64,000 nucleotides of DNA from Anaerobiospirillum thomasii (GCF_900445255.1 NZ_UAPU01000007.1:292001-356000); one strand, 5' to 3'. Shown: positions 28,531 to 37,829, counted from the stretch's first letter. A program made the numbers and translations. The notes: generated by a model not told the origin, from the letters alone.

Positions 28531-29472
28531 ATGAGTGATATTAAAAATTTAGGTGAGAGTTTTTTAAAGTCGCGCCTTGGCGATGATCTGTGCTCAATTC
28601 TTGAAGATGAGAATATTGAGGAGATTATGCTAAATGCCGATGGCAGCGTATTTATAGAGGCGCGTGGCTGTGGCATGCACAAGGCTATGTCCTTAGATGC
28701 TCTGCGCTCTCAGAGCATTATAAGAACCATGGCCACATTCTTTAATACAGAGATAAATGCCCAAAATGCCATAGTCTCAGGCCATATGCCCTTTTACAAT
28801 GCCCGCTTTGAAGGTGTGCTTCCGCCTTTGGTAAAAGCTCCTTGCTTTAGCATAAGAAAGCATGGCTCACTGTCTTTATCCATTGAGATGTTAAAGGATA
28901 ATGGCATGTTGACTGACAGGCAGCTTGAGATTTTATGCAAGGCATTGAGTGACAGGCGCTCAGTTATTATCTGCGGCGAGACCAGCTCTGGCAAGACCAC
29001 ACTGGTCAATGCCATGCTCAATGAGCTTTTAACCATTGCCCCCTATGATCGTCTGCTACTTTTGGAGGATACTCCCGAGCTTACATTATCCTGTGACAAT
29101 CACATCTGTCTTTATGCCAATGATGCAAGCGATATGTCAGCACTGGTGCGTCAGGCCTTAAGGTTAAGACCTGACAGAATTATTGTAGGCGAGGTGCGCG
29201 GCGCTGAGGCCCTTGATCTGATTGATGCTCTGTCCACAGGTCACAGCGGCGGACTGTGCACACTGCATGCAGGCTCCATTGAGCAGGCTTTAATGCGCCT
29301 GGTACTTTTAATCTCGCGCCACAAAAGCGCCCCGCGTCTTATAGAGCCGTTTTTAACCCAGGCTCTTGATCTTATTGTCATTTTAAAAACCAGACCCGTA
29401 CGTCATATAGCAGATATTGCCTGTGTCACAGGCTATGACAACGGCCGTTTTATCTACCACAGCATAGTTTAA
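28531..29472 (+). CDS. trbB: TrbB/VirB11-type secretion ATPase
   Basis: 313 residues. An N-terminal domain (about 1-130) precedes a RecA-like ATPase with Walker A GETSSGKTT (about 149), Asp box LLLLEDTPEL, a Walker B-like RPDRIIVGEVRG and His box STGHSGGLCTLHAGS. This is the hexameric traffic ATPase at the cytoplasmic base of type IV secretion machines. A GAGG lies five bases before ATG 28531. It opens a ten-gene operon whose order (B11, B2, B3, B4, B8, B9, lipoprotein, B10, B5, B6) is that of the IncP Tra2/Trb region, hence the trb symbols. Confidence 0.92.
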   Translation: MSDIKNLGESFLKSRLGDDLCSILEDENIEEIMLNADGSVFIEARGCGMHKAMSLDALRSQSIIRTMATFFNTEINAQNAIVSGHMPFYNARFEGVLPPLVKAPCFSIRKHGSLSLSIEMLKDNGMLTDRQLEILCKALSDRRSVIICGETSSGKTTLVNAMLNELLTIAPYDRLLLLEDTPELTLSCDNHICLYANDASDMSALVRQALRLRPDRIIVGEVRGAEALDLIDALSTGHSGGLCTLHAGSIEQALMRLVLLISRHKSAPRLIEPFLTQALDLIVILKTRPVRHIADIACVTGYDNGRFIYHSIV

Positions 29473-29484
29473 GGAGAAATATAT

Positions 29485-29796
29485 ATGCTAAAGCTTTGTG
29501 CCCTTATAACCTTTATGTATGCCGCATTAAATACTGCCCTGGCCTCTCAGGCAAGCTCAGGACAGTCATATCTGCCCTATGAGTCATGGCTTATTACACT
29601 GCAAAAAAGCCTGACAGGCCCTGTAGCCTCATCTGTGGCTTTAATAGGCATTGTCTGCTCTGGCGCTACCTTAATTTTTGCCGGCGGCGAGATTACACGC
29701 TTTATGCGCTCTTTAATCTACATTGTACTGGTTATGACCTTTTTAATCGGCGCCAACTCCCTTTTAACCAACTTTTTCAACGGAGCTGTGATCTGA
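29485..29796 (+). CDS. trbC: TrbC/VirB2-type pilin
   Basis: 103 residues. A signal peptide ends at about ALA-S (residue 20), then YESWLITLQKSLTGPVASSVALIG, followed by a GATLIFAGGE stretch and a second hydrophobic helix. The SLTGPVA plus FGGE-like pattern is characteristic of TrbC/VirB2 pilins, which are processed to two-helix subunits of the conjugative pilus. RBS AAGGAG lies ahead of the ATG, 12 bases after the ATPase stop. The C-terminus is short, without the extended tail that is cyclised in RP4. Confidence 0.85.
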   Translation: MLKLCALITFMYAALNTALASQASSGQSYLPYESWLITLQKSLTGPVASSVALIGIVCSGATLIFAGGEITRFMRSLIYIVLVMTFLIGANSLLTNFFNGAVI

Positions 29797-29799
29797 TTT

Positions 29800-30093
29800 A
29801 TGATAAAGCGCCATAAAAGCGTACAGGCTTTGCTTGAGCATCAGAAGTTTTTAGGTACAGATCGTGAACTTACCATGTTTATGCTGCTTATTTTAATTGC
29901 CATAAATATGATTGCCCTTAGCATCTCTGTCACCTTAATAAGTCTTGTGCTCTTTGCACTGTGCTATGGACTTTTATACACCATGGCGCGCAATGATCTG
30001 CTCTTGCGCAAAGTGTATATAAGATCGCTGCGCTACAGCTCGCACTACAGAGCTCAGGGCCTTATGTTTGATAAAGGCGGTTTTAGAAAATGA
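29800..30093 (+). CDS. trbD: TrbD/VirB3-type inner-membrane protein
   Basis: 97 residues with an N-terminal HKSVQALLEHQKFLGTDREL segment, in which the LGTDRE-like stretch resembles the VirB3/TrbD family. A hydrophobic pair of helices (about 25-65) and a basic cytoplasmic tail follow. VirB3 proteins associate with VirB4 at the inner membrane. The ATG is three bases after the pilin stop, and its stop overlaps the start of trbE by 4 bp. Confidence 0.8.
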   Translation: MIKRHKSVQALLEHQKFLGTDRELTMFMLLILIAINMIALSISVTLISLVLFALCYGLLYTMARNDLLLRKVYIRSLRYSSHYRAQGLMFDKGGFRK

Positions 30094-32525
30094 GTGATAT
30101 TATTATCGCCCTGTCTTTAGCTGTTGCGCTTTTAACAGCAGTTGCCGCCTTGATTACAGTATACAGGGCACGCTATTTTAAAAAGGGCACTGATACAAGT
30201 CCTGCCTTTTGCGATCTTCTAGATTATGCCTTTATAGCAGATAACAACGTTATTGTGCTCAAAAACGGCGCTCTTTTGAGTATTTTTGCCATAGAGGCAG
30301 ATGATCTGAGCCATGCTGCAGATGACAGAGTCAATGAATGTGTCAGGCTTTTACAGAGCATGGTGCACAGACTTGATGGCTCTTTGTGTCTGCACTTTGA
30401 TCTGCTGCGCGACAAAGATACAGACTATAAGCCTTTGTTTAAAGGCAGCAATGACTTTGCCCGTATGCTAGATGCCAGGCGCCATGAAAAGCTCCTGTCC
30501 GATGGTGTCTTTAAAAACAGTTTTTACATAGGCATAAGCAAAAAAGGCCGGGGCTTTGATGGCAATGTGCTAAAGGGTAAAAAAGAGGTGTCGCTGCAAG
30601 GAGAGCTTGAATCTTTCAGAGCCACTTTATCCACCCTGACACGCACCCTTGAGCATTTTGCCAAAGTAAGAGCGCTTAGCCTTATTGAAAATGAGTCTTT
30701 TACAGGTCATGAGGCTGTAGATTTTATTTTCAAATGCATCTATGACAGGAATGTGCATCTTAGCTGCGCACAGTCTGACTTTCTTGATCTGACCTTATCC
30801 CCCTTTGATGTAAAGGTTGATGATCATATTGAAATTGAAGGTGAGAGAGTGGCTGTCATAGCCATTGAAGGTCTGCCCTATGAGAGCTTTTTTGCCATGG
30901 CCGACACTCTTGGCTCGCTGCCCTTTGCTCTGCGTCTTAACCTTAGGTATATGGCCTTTGACTCTGTCATATCCGCTCTGTATCTTGAAAAATACAGACG
31001 TATGTGGTCACAAAAGTCAAAAGGCTTTTTTGCCCAGCTTACCGATACACACAGCTACAGGGAAAACCGTCATGCCAGTGACAGTATAGAGGAGATTGAT
31101 GAGGCAAAAGCCCAGCTTGACAAGGGGCTCTCGTGCTTTGGCTCCATGTGTCTTAATCTTATTATAAGAGATACAGATGCCAAGCGCCTTGATGATAAAA
31201 AGATGCTTATCTTTAAAACCCTGGATGCCATAGGCTTTAAGGGCCGTGCTGAGAGCGTCAATGCCATGGAGGCCTTTTTAGGCTCACTGCCTGGGCATAT
31301 GTTTGAAAATCTAAGGCGCCCTATTATCTCATCCACTGTGCTTTGTGATCTTATACCGCTGTACACTGAGTATACAGGAGAGAGTGTATCGCCAAATACT
31401 CTGCCAGGTATGTTATCCCCTCTGTGTCAGGCCATAAGTGATAAAAAACAGGCCTTTTATTTAAATCTGCATGATAAGGATCTGGCCAATACCCTGGTCA
31501 TTGGCCCGCCTGGATCTGGCAAATCAGTGCTTTTGGGCCATCTTATCTTAAATCTGCTGCGCTATGAGGATATATCTGTTGTTATCTTTGAAAAAGGCTA
31601 TTCCTTTTATGCTCTGACCAGGGCCCTTGGCGGCAGCCATCTTGAGCTTAAGTCAAAAGATGCACAGCTGTGCCCTCTTTATCATTTAGACAGTACCGAG
31701 GATATGGCTCTGGCGCGCGATTATATTGAATATCTGCTGCGCCTTACAGGTATGGAGTTTTTAAAAGAGTACAGAGATGATATAGATACAGCTTTAAATC
31801 TTACAGCACAGCTGCCGCATTATGAGCGCACGCTTACAGCCTTTTGCTCCTATCTTAATAAAAGACAGCTGCTTGAGGCCATGCAGCCTTATCTGTCAGT
31901 AAGCGGTTTTGTCTCGCCTCTTGATGGCTGTGATGATCTGTGTCTTGACAATAAGGTCACAACTGTGGAGCTTGAGGGTCTGTTTGAAAGATCGGATATC
32001 TCAGCCGGTGCCATTTTACGCCATTTGTTCAATCTTGTTGAAAGAATGAGAGTCAAGGATAAAAAGCCCAAGGCCATTGTCATTGATGAGGCGTGGCTGG
32101 TGCTAAAAGATGAGCTTTTTGCAAAGCAGCTTGTCTCCTGGCTCAAGACTCTGCGCAAGGATAATATCTTTGTCATTCTTGCCACACAAAGTGTAGATGA
32201 TCTGATGTCAAGCTCCATCTCGCGCATCTTTTTAGACTGCATCAAGACACGCATCTATCTGCCAAATCCTGCTCTTGGTGAGAGCAGATACAGTATTAAA
32301 GCCTATGAGGATATGGGTCTTAATGACAATGACATTAAAACCATAGCCAGGGCTGTAAATAAAAAACACTATTATTTTGTCAAAAACTCAAACAAAGCCC
32401 TGATAGAGCTCAATCTTACAGACAGCGAGCTTAAGCTTCTGTCTGTAAGCGGGGCTGCGGCTGTGGATGAGGTTGACAGATGCTATGCAATTTTTGGAAA
32501 TGCCTTTTATGAACATCTTGCATGA
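30090..32525 (+). CDS. trbE: TrbE/VirB4-type secretion ATPase
   Basis: 811 residues, usual VirB4 length. An N-terminal membrane-associated CagE/TrbE domain (to about 420) precedes the ATPase domain. That domain has Walker A GPPGSGKS at about 471, Walker B AIVIDEAWLVL at about 662, and the following ILATQSVDDL. VirB4 is the largest ATPase of the machine, needed for pilus assembly and substrate transfer. ATGA overlap with trbD and a long overlap into trbF point to coupled translation. All catalytic motifs look intact, so the machine is probably still functional. Confidence 0.93.
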   Translation: MSDIIIALSLAVALLTAVAALITVYRARYFKKGTDTSPAFCDLLDYAFIADNNVIVLKNGALLSIFAIEADDLSHAADDRVNECVRLLQSMVHRLDGSLCLHFDLLRDKDTDYKPLFKGSNDFARMLDARRHEKLLSDGVFKNSFYIGISKKGRGFDGNVLKGKKEVSLQGELESFRATLSTLTRTLEHFAKVRALSLIENESFTGHEAVDFIFKCIYDRNVHLSCAQSDFLDLTLSPFDVKVDDHIEIEGERVAVIAIEGLPYESFFAMADTLGSLPFALRLNLRYMAFDSVISALYLEKYRRMWSQKSKGFFAQLTDTHSYRENRHASDSIEEIDEAKAQLDKGLSCFGSMCLNLIIRDTDAKRLDDKKMLIFKTLDAIGFKGRAESVNAMEAFLGSLPGHMFENLRRPIISSTVLCDLIPLYTEYTGESVSPNTLPGMLSPLCQAISDKKQAFYLNLHDKDLANTLVIGPPGSGKSVLLGHLILNLLRYEDISVVIFEKGYSFYALTRALGGSHLELKSKDAQLCPLYHLDSTEDMALARDYIEYLLRLTGMEFLKEYRDDIDTALNLTAQLPHYERTLTAFCSYLNKRQLLEAMQPYLSVSGFVSPLDGCDDLCLDNKVTTVELEGLFERSDISAGAILRHLFNLVERMRVKDKKPKAIVIDEAWLVLKDELFAKQLVSWLKTLRKDNIFVILATQSVDDLMSSSISRIFLDCIKTRIYLPNPALGESRYSIKAYEDMGLNDNDIKTIARAVNKKHYYFVKNSNKALIELNLTDSELKLLSVSGAAAVDEVDRCYAIFGNAFYEHLA

Positions 32526-33177
32526 ATATCAGGGACTTTTAGCTATAAATCAGGCGCATAAGACGCTAAAGCATCAGGTTTTTATAACTGTTATATGTCT
32601 TTTAAGTCTGTCACTTGCGCTTATTGCCTTTGCCACCTGCCTGTATATCTATACGCACAAAAGCATTGTGCCTTATGTTATAGGCGTTGACAGTCATGGA
32701 GTGGTACTTGCCAGTGACAGGCTGCAAAAGGCTGAAGCCATACCCAAGGCTGCCATTGTCACCGAGCTGTGCTCTTTTATAAAAAATGTGCGTCTTATCA
32801 GCAGCGATCAGGATGTGCAGAGTCAGTCTGTAATTAAAAGCTATGCCTATTTAAAGGATAAAAACATCATAAATGAGCTTAATGACTATTTTATAAAAAA
32901 CAATCCGCTGCAGCTGTCTGAAAGTCAGAGGCGATCTGTGGCTATAGTCAATGTGCTCTATGGCTCAAATGGCAGTGCGCAGATAGATTTTGTCGAGACT
33001 ACAACCTCACTTGACAGCGGGGCGGTTAAAGACAGAACCATGCGGGCGCTTTTAGTGTATGAAATAGATCTTGACAGCGTCATCTCCACAGAGGGCATGC
33101 TGTTAAATCCTTTAGGTATTTTTATTAAGGAGTACAGTGTAAGTGAAATTATTGCCACACCGCAGACAAGATATTAA
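32467..33177 (+). CDS. trbF: TrbF/VirB8-type assembly protein
   Basis: About 236 residues: a short cytoplasmic tail, one membrane helix (VFITVICLLSLSLALIAFAT), then an NTF2-like periplasmic domain ending LNPLGIFIKEYSVSEI. The NPLGI...Y..S pattern near the end is typical of VirB8/TrbF. It nucleates the inner-membrane complex. The start is uncertain. ATG 32467 puts the helix at residue 38, as I recall for RP4 TrbF. ATG 32485 and 32509 (GGAA nine bases upstream) are alternatives. All overlap the trbE end. Confidence 0.85.
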   Translation: MRLTDAMQFLEMPFMNILHEYQGLLAINQAHKTLKHQVFITVICLLSLSLALIAFATCLYIYTHKSIVPYVIGVDSHGVVLASDRLQKAEAIPKAAIVTELCSFIKNVRLISSDQDVQSQSVIKSYAYLKDKNIINELNDYFIKNNPLQLSESQRRSVAIVNVLYGSNGSAQIDFVETTTSLDSGAVKDRTMRALLVYEIDLDSVISTEGMLLNPLGIFIKEYSVSEIIATPQTRY

Positions 33178-34084
33178 ATATATTGTGCCAATTTTACTTG
33201 CAGTTAGCAGCGCACAGGTACATGCCGACAGCGCCTATGACAGCTATGCGCAAAACCCAAACGGCGGCAGTTTTTTAAATGACAGCGACTATGAGACTCT
33301 GCAGCAGCTAAAGGACAGAGACAGACGCGGTGTTGATGGCCTGGGCCTTAACGGCTCAGCCTCAAGACCAGGTCAGGTAGTCTTCAGCTACGGCTCAAGT
33401 CAGCCCTCTATTGTCTGTGCCATACTGCATCTGACCGATATTGCCTTTGAACCGGGCGAGGTTATAAATTCAGTGCAGATTGGTGATGCGGCAAGATGGT
33501 CTGTAGATTCAGCTATCTCAGGCTCGCCTCAGGGACAGGTCAGTCATCTTATTGTAAAGCCCCTTGATACTGATCTGTTTACCTCCATGATAGTGGCCAC
33601 AGACAGGCGTACCTACAATTTAAACTTAAAATCAACGCTAGATGATTTTATGCCATCTGTTGTCTTTATCTACCCGCAGCAGCAGTTAAGCTCGCTTAAC
33701 TTTAAAGCCCCGGCCCTATCGCGCATGCCATCTGGTGCCGATGCTGTATCGCGCCCTTTCCCTGCAGCCTCGGTTAAAAAAGTGGCCAGGCACAGGCGCA
33801 ACTACACCTTCGAGCTTGAGGGTGATGAGGAGATCATGCCGCTTGAGGTCTATCATGACAATGTACAGACCTTTATAGAAATGGACAGACGCACTTTACA
33901 AAAAGGCGCTCCGGCCCTGGTTTTAATACAGGAGGGCAGAATGTTTCAAAAAGACAGCTCCTCTGTTATCAATTATCGTCTTGTAGGCTCAACCTATGTA
34001 GTCGATGGAATTTTCAACAAAGCAAGATTGATGCTAAATGACTATGGCAGCAATCTTCAGGTAGACATTATCAACAAAGGATAG
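33143..34084 (+). CDS. trbG: TrbG/VirB9-type outer-membrane core protein
   Basis: 313 residues with a signal peptide ending SAQVHA-D. The N-terminal half holds GQVVFSYGSSQPSIVCA and a FEPGEVI stretch; the C-terminal half has RRNYTFELEGDEEIMP, PLEVYHDNVQTFIEM and NYRLVGSTYVVDGIF. These correspond to the two VirB9/TrbG beta domains. The protein forms the outer-membrane ring with VirB10 and the lipoprotein. Start is GTG 33143 with AGGAG ten bases upstream, overlapping the end of trbF. Some VirB9-family residues are diverged, but the overall pattern is clear. Confidence 0.88.
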   Translation: MKLLPHRRQDIKYIVPILLAVSSAQVHADSAYDSYAQNPNGGSFLNDSDYETLQQLKDRDRRGVDGLGLNGSASRPGQVVFSYGSSQPSIVCAILHLTDIAFEPGEVINSVQIGDAARWSVDSAISGSPQGQVSHLIVKPLDTDLFTSMIVATDRRTYNLNLKSTLDDFMPSVVFIYPQQQLSSLNFKAPALSRMPSGADAVSRPFPAASVKKVARHRRNYTFELEGDEEIMPLEVYHDNVQTFIEMDRRTLQKGAPALVLIQEGRMFQKDSSSVINYRLVGSTYVVDGIFNKARLMLNDYGSNLQVDIINKG

Positions 34085-34087
34085 AAA

Positions 34088-34588
34088 ATGCTTAAATATT
34101 TAAAGACTCTGGCGCTTGTAGGCCTTAACAGCGCTCTTTTATGCTCTTGCTCAGTTCTTGATAACAGCAAGGAGACTGCAGAAACAGCCGCAGCGCTGCA
34201 CAATGCTAACTTTATGCTCTTTGATGGAACACAGGGCTATTGTTTAAGCTTTGATTATGATCTTATTTTAAAAGATGCGGCCACATTTATCCGCACTACA
34301 GACAATCTTGGCTCACTTGACTATGTCATTGATGATACAGACAGCAAAGGCTTTATCTACCGAGCCCTGCTGCAAAAATACAATGTAAGAGTAAGTCCCT
34401 ATGAGAGTGATGACAGCAGCAGCGCCTTTATCACCTTTAAGGAGAATGACAGCAAAACCGAGCTTTTTATGCTCATTGAAACCCCATATGGCAGTATAAA
34501 CCGACTCTATGGCAAGAATGCCCATCAGACCTTTGCCCTCTCTGCCTTTAATTTTGATGCCACAGGTCATGACGGGGAAATGGCATGA
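34088..34588 (+). CDS. trbH: TrbH-like lipoprotein (VirB7-position)
   Basis: 166 residues beginning with a lipoprotein signal: two Lys, hydrophobic run, then ALLCSC, making Cys22 the probable lipidated residue. The mature part is Asp and Ser rich with no recognised domain. Its place between VirB9 and VirB10 genes is that of trbH in IncP plasmids, where the lipoprotein anchors the core complex to the outer membrane. Sequence similarity to RP4 TrbH is not obvious by eye, so the name rests on position and the lipobox. It overlaps trbI by 4 bp. Confidence 0.65.
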   Translation: MLKYLKTLALVGLNSALLCSCSVLDNSKETAETAAALHNANFMLFDGTQGYCLSFDYDLILKDAATFIRTTDNLGSLDYVIDDTDSKGFIYRALLQKYNVRVSPYESDDSSSAFITFKENDSKTELFMLIETPYGSINRLYGKNAHQTFALSAFNFDATGHDGEMA

Positions 34589-36000
34589 GTTTAATGCTGT
34601 ATGATAAAAAGCGCATCAGGCTGATTATTGCCATTATCATCATGCTTTTTGTGCTGCTCTCTGTCTATGCCATTTTTATTGTGCACACAAGATCTTTGAC
34701 TAAAGAGCCTCAAAAGACATCAGATGTTCAAAAAAGCAGCATGAATATGGCCAATCCCCTGCTTGAGACCTTAAAAAGAAACTCTGGTGTCAGCTCTTAT
34801 TATCTAAAGGATGATGAAAAAAAAGATAAGGATGCCCTTGAGAGCTTTGAGCAAAAGCTTTTAGGCTCTGATTTATTTTTACAAAACAGCTCTTTGAGTG
34901 CAGATCCTAATGAAACTTTAGAGTCACACAAGCTGCAAAGCAATGTGCTTTTAGATGAGCTTGATACAAACTACAAAGAAAATCTGTCACAGCTTAATGA
35001 CTCTCTGTCACAAAATAAGATTGATACTGACATAAATACCTATGTCTATGACAGTGGGGTAGAGGATCAAAGCCTGCGCAGGAGTATGTCACAGGATACG
35101 CAGTCTTTGTATGATAAGCGCATCAGTGCCTTTAATGATGCAGTTAAAAGCTCCTCGCGTCTTAATATAGGACAGAGTGGTGGACTTGCTGCTGTCAATG
35201 ACAGGGCCTGTGCTGTCTATCCTGTAAATGCTGCAAATACAGCTGTATCTGCAGGATCTCTTTCAGGCGGCGCTGTACATCAGAGTACTTATCCATCATC
35301 AGGCCCTATCCTGTCTGAGGATAAAAACAAGGCCATAAGTACTCTTGATGGCTATAAGGTACTTGAGCATAATAACTATACCCTTAAACACAAGGTGCAG
35401 ACTGTAAGCACCCCTTATCTTTTAAGACAGGGAGCAGTACTGCCTGCCATCTTGCTTACTGGTATAAACTCCTCATTGCCAGGACAGGTAAGTGCGCAGA
35501 TAACACGCAATGTCTATGATACGCCTACAGGACGCTATCTTTTAATTCCGCGCGGCTCCAAGCTTATAGGACAGTACAATGCCTCACCTGCCATGGGAGC
35601 TGAGAGGGTGATGTTAGGCTTCAACCGCCTTGTCTTTCCAGATGGCAGAGCCCTTGATTTAGGTGCCATGCCTGTCTCTGGCAATGATGGAATGGCAGGA
35701 CTTGAGGCTGATGTTAATACCCATCTTATGCGCCTTTTAACCTACTCAGCCCTGCTTGGCACCATAAGTGCCTCTGTAAGCATAGCAGGAGGACGTGAGT
35801 ATGATGACAACGGACGTGTGACAGGCTCCTCTGCCCTGTATGAGGCTTTAACTCAGAGCCTGGGTGCTGCCTTGTCTGAAAGTATAAGACAGAATATGGC
35901 CATTGCCCCAACCCTTGAGGTAGGCAGCGGCTATCCATTCAACCTGACACTTACTAGTGATATTTATTTTGATAACAGCTACAAGGATTATAACTACTGA
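34585..36000 (+). CDS. trbI: TrbI/VirB10-type core complex protein
   Basis: 471 residues: a short cytoplasmic tail, a membrane helix at about 12-33, then a low-complexity, Ser/Asn/Lys-rich linker (about 35-250) where VirB10 proteins usually have a Pro-rich one. A C-terminal beta-barrel domain follows. That domain contains LRQGAVLPAILLTGINSSLPG, RNVYDTPTGRYLLIPRGSKL, LGFNRLVFPDGRALDLG and a membrane-antenna region. VirB10 spans both membranes and senses ATPase activity. The linker shows little Pro, which is unusual. ATGA overlap with trbH; one-base overlap with trbJ. Confidence 0.9.
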   Translation: MSLMLYDKKRIRLIIAIIIMLFVLLSVYAIFIVHTRSLTKEPQKTSDVQKSSMNMANPLLETLKRNSGVSSYYLKDDEKKDKDALESFEQKLLGSDLFLQNSSLSADPNETLESHKLQSNVLLDELDTNYKENLSQLNDSLSQNKIDTDINTYVYDSGVEDQSLRRSMSQDTQSLYDKRISAFNDAVKSSSRLNIGQSGGLAAVNDRACAVYPVNAANTAVSAGSLSGGAVHQSTYPSSGPILSEDKNKAISTLDGYKVLEHNNYTLKHKVQTVSTPYLLRQGAVLPAILLTGINSSLPGQVSAQITRNVYDTPTGRYLLIPRGSKLIGQYNASPAMGAERVMLGFNRLVFPDGRALDLGAMPVSGNDGMAGLEADVNTHLMRLLTYSALLGTISASVSIAGGREYDDNGRVTGSSALYEALTQSLGAALSESIRQNMAIAPTLEVGSGYPFNLTLTSDIYFDNSYKDYNY

Positions 36001-36761
36001 TGCTATACCGTTTTTTAAGCCTGTGGGCTTTTTGTGTATTTGTCTTTATGGGGCAGCTGCCTTTTAACACAGCTTACAGCAAGGGCAATAATGATGCCCA
36101 GGTTATGGAATTTAAAGCAGCCACCTTTGCGCAGTGGGCTCATGATAACAGCAATCAGATAGCCAAACTCAATGAACAGTTAAAGACCAATGAGCTTTTA
36201 AGAAGCGATATGGTCATGAGCCATAAGCAAAGCTGGGAGCGTGTATCAAAGCTTAACAGCGATTCAATTAAAATTCTGACCGCCTCGCATGCACTTGCCG
36301 ATGAGATGGAAAAAGGCAGTGCTTATCTTGTATCTAAAAGCCGCAGTAAAGTCATTGCAAGCTGTCTTAAAGACAGCAAATGCATGCTGCAGGAGAAGCT
36401 AAGATCATTTGACGAGGTGGCCTCAATGCGCTCTGAGCGTGCCATACATCAGGCGCGTATGGTCAAACAGTCTTTAAAACAGCAGATCCATGAGCTCTCA
36501 CAGCTTAGCTTTGAAGGTCGCGATGCCACCAGCCGCTCTGATGCTCTTGATACCATGGCTAAAATCAATGCCCAGGCCGGATCTTCCTTAATTGCCCTAA
36601 ATGATCAGTTTGCCTCTGTGGTTGAATTTTTAAGCCTTGACACAGCTACCAGGGTGCAGGATAAAAATATTAAAAAGGCCATGTCATCAAGGCTCTATGC
36701 CAGACTCTCAGGTCTTGAGCCTGATTTTGATTTAAGCCTTAAATCAAGGATGGGCAGATAA
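36000..36761 (+). CDS. trbJ: TrbJ/VirB5-type pilus-tip protein
   Basis: 253 residues with a signal peptide (ending about NTAYS) and an all-helical mature part rich in Gln, Lys and Ser: EFKAATFAQWAHDNSNQIAKL and MAKINAQAGSSLIALNDQFAS. This resembles the P-type transfer protein TrbJ, the VirB5 counterpart that caps the pilus. The Cys pair at about 122-128 (SCLKDSKC) could form a disulfide. The start codon shares one base with the trbI stop. The identification leans on position, helical character and the QIxxLxxQL pattern. Confidence 0.75.
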   Translation: MLYRFLSLWAFCVFVFMGQLPFNTAYSKGNNDAQVMEFKAATFAQWAHDNSNQIAKLNEQLKTNELLRSDMVMSHKQSWERVSKLNSDSIKILTASHALADEMEKGSAYLVSKSRSKVIASCLKDSKCMLQEKLRSFDEVASMRSERAIHQARMVKQSLKQQIHELSQLSFEGRDATSRSDALDTMAKINAQAGSSLIALNDQFASVVEFLSLDTATRVQDKNIKKAMSSRLYARLSGLEPDFDLSLKSRMGR

Positions 36762-37694
36762 GTGAAGCTTTATCTTTATACAGCACTTGCAGCGCTGCTT
36801 TTAGCGCTGCCATCTGTCAATGCCCAGCCCATAGACAGTATGCATGTGCAGCAGAGCATAGATATTATTTTAAAGCACACAGCCTCAATACGCACTGATA
36901 TTACAGCCTTTGCCATGAAGACCTTTTATTATCTGTGCGGTATATCCTTTGTGCTTACAGGAATAAAGCTTATCTTCAAAGACAGCGATCTTAGAGCCTT
37001 TTTTCATATACTTGTAAAGTACATGCTTATCATAGGCTTTTTTAAATATATTATTGAAAACGGTCCTGAGATTGGAGCTGCCATTATTGACTCGCTAAGT
37101 GCCATAGGCGCCTCGCGCACCTCACATGCCTCGCCCTATACCATGCTTGAGATGTGTCTTAATGCCTACTCCTCGCTCTCAAATATTGATTTTGATATCT
37201 ACAATATTGCCGATGTCTTTGTCATCAAGACCACAGCTATAGCCTTTTTAATCTTAAACTTTCTTATTGTGGTGCGCTATATAGTAAGCTATGTCAGCGC
37301 CTATATGCTCTGCGTGCTAGGTATTGCCTGCCTGGGCACTGCAGCTCTGTCAGCTACACGCGATATTGCCATCAACTATATAAAATCCATCTTTGCCTCA
37401 GGCCTTGAGCTCTTTACCATAGCTTTTTTATGTACAGTGCACAAGGATATTATCAAAGACACAATATCCCTGCTCAAAGAGGATGGAGCTCTTGATAATA
37501 TAAGATCGCATATGTTTTTAATCTTTTTATCACTTTTGATGTACGCTCTGTCAAAGACCCTGCCCTCTATGCTCTCATCTTTAGTCTTTATGACAGGACA
37601 GTCTCAGAGTATGCCGGGGGCCGCCTCGGCCCGCTTTGGTATTAACTTTGGCTCAAACTTTATTACAAGGGCACTGACTCTTGTTAGAAAATAG
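36762..37694 (+). CDS. trbL: TrbL/VirB6-type polytopic channel protein
   Basis: 310 residues. After a signal-like N-terminus (ALPSVNAQ) come five or more membrane helices, with the central periplasmic loop of TrbL/VirB6 proteins. The helix IFASGLELFTIAFLCTVHKD and a Gly/Ser/Met-rich C-terminus (GQSQSMPGAASARFG) are consistent with the family. VirB6 helps form the inner-membrane passage. Start is GTG 36762, directly after the trbJ stop. It is shorter than RP4 TrbL, which I recall as over 500 residues. It ends the operon; a strong terminator follows at 37779. Confidence 0.82.
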   Translation: MKLYLYTALAALLLALPSVNAQPIDSMHVQQSIDIILKHTASIRTDITAFAMKTFYYLCGISFVLTGIKLIFKDSDLRAFFHILVKYMLIIGFFKYIIENGPEIGAAIIDSLSAIGASRTSHASPYTMLEMCLNAYSSLSNIDFDIYNIADVFVIKTTAIAFLILNFLIVVRYIVSYVSAYMLCVLGIACLGTAALSATRDIAINYIKSIFASGLELFTIAFLCTVHKDIIKDTISLLKEDGALDNIRSHMFLIFLSLLMYALSKTLPSMLSSLVFMTGQSQSMPGAASARFGINFGSNFITRALTLVRK

Positions 37695-37778
37695 ACATAA
37701 GACAGGTCTCAGAGCGCTGTGCAAATCTGTATAACAGCCAGAGAATCAAGAGATCTTATACATTTATGAGAGGATTAA

Positions 37779-37815
37779 AAAAGCCTGCATTTTTTCAAAG
37801 GCAGGCTTTTTATAA
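37779..37815. terminator. terminator ending the Trb operon, bidirectional
   Basis: AAAAAGCCTGC pairs with GCAGGCTTTTT around a 12-base loop. The A-run and T-run make it usable from both sides, and the next gene converges. Confidence 0.88.
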
Positions 37816-37829
37816 TCAGATAAGGCAGA

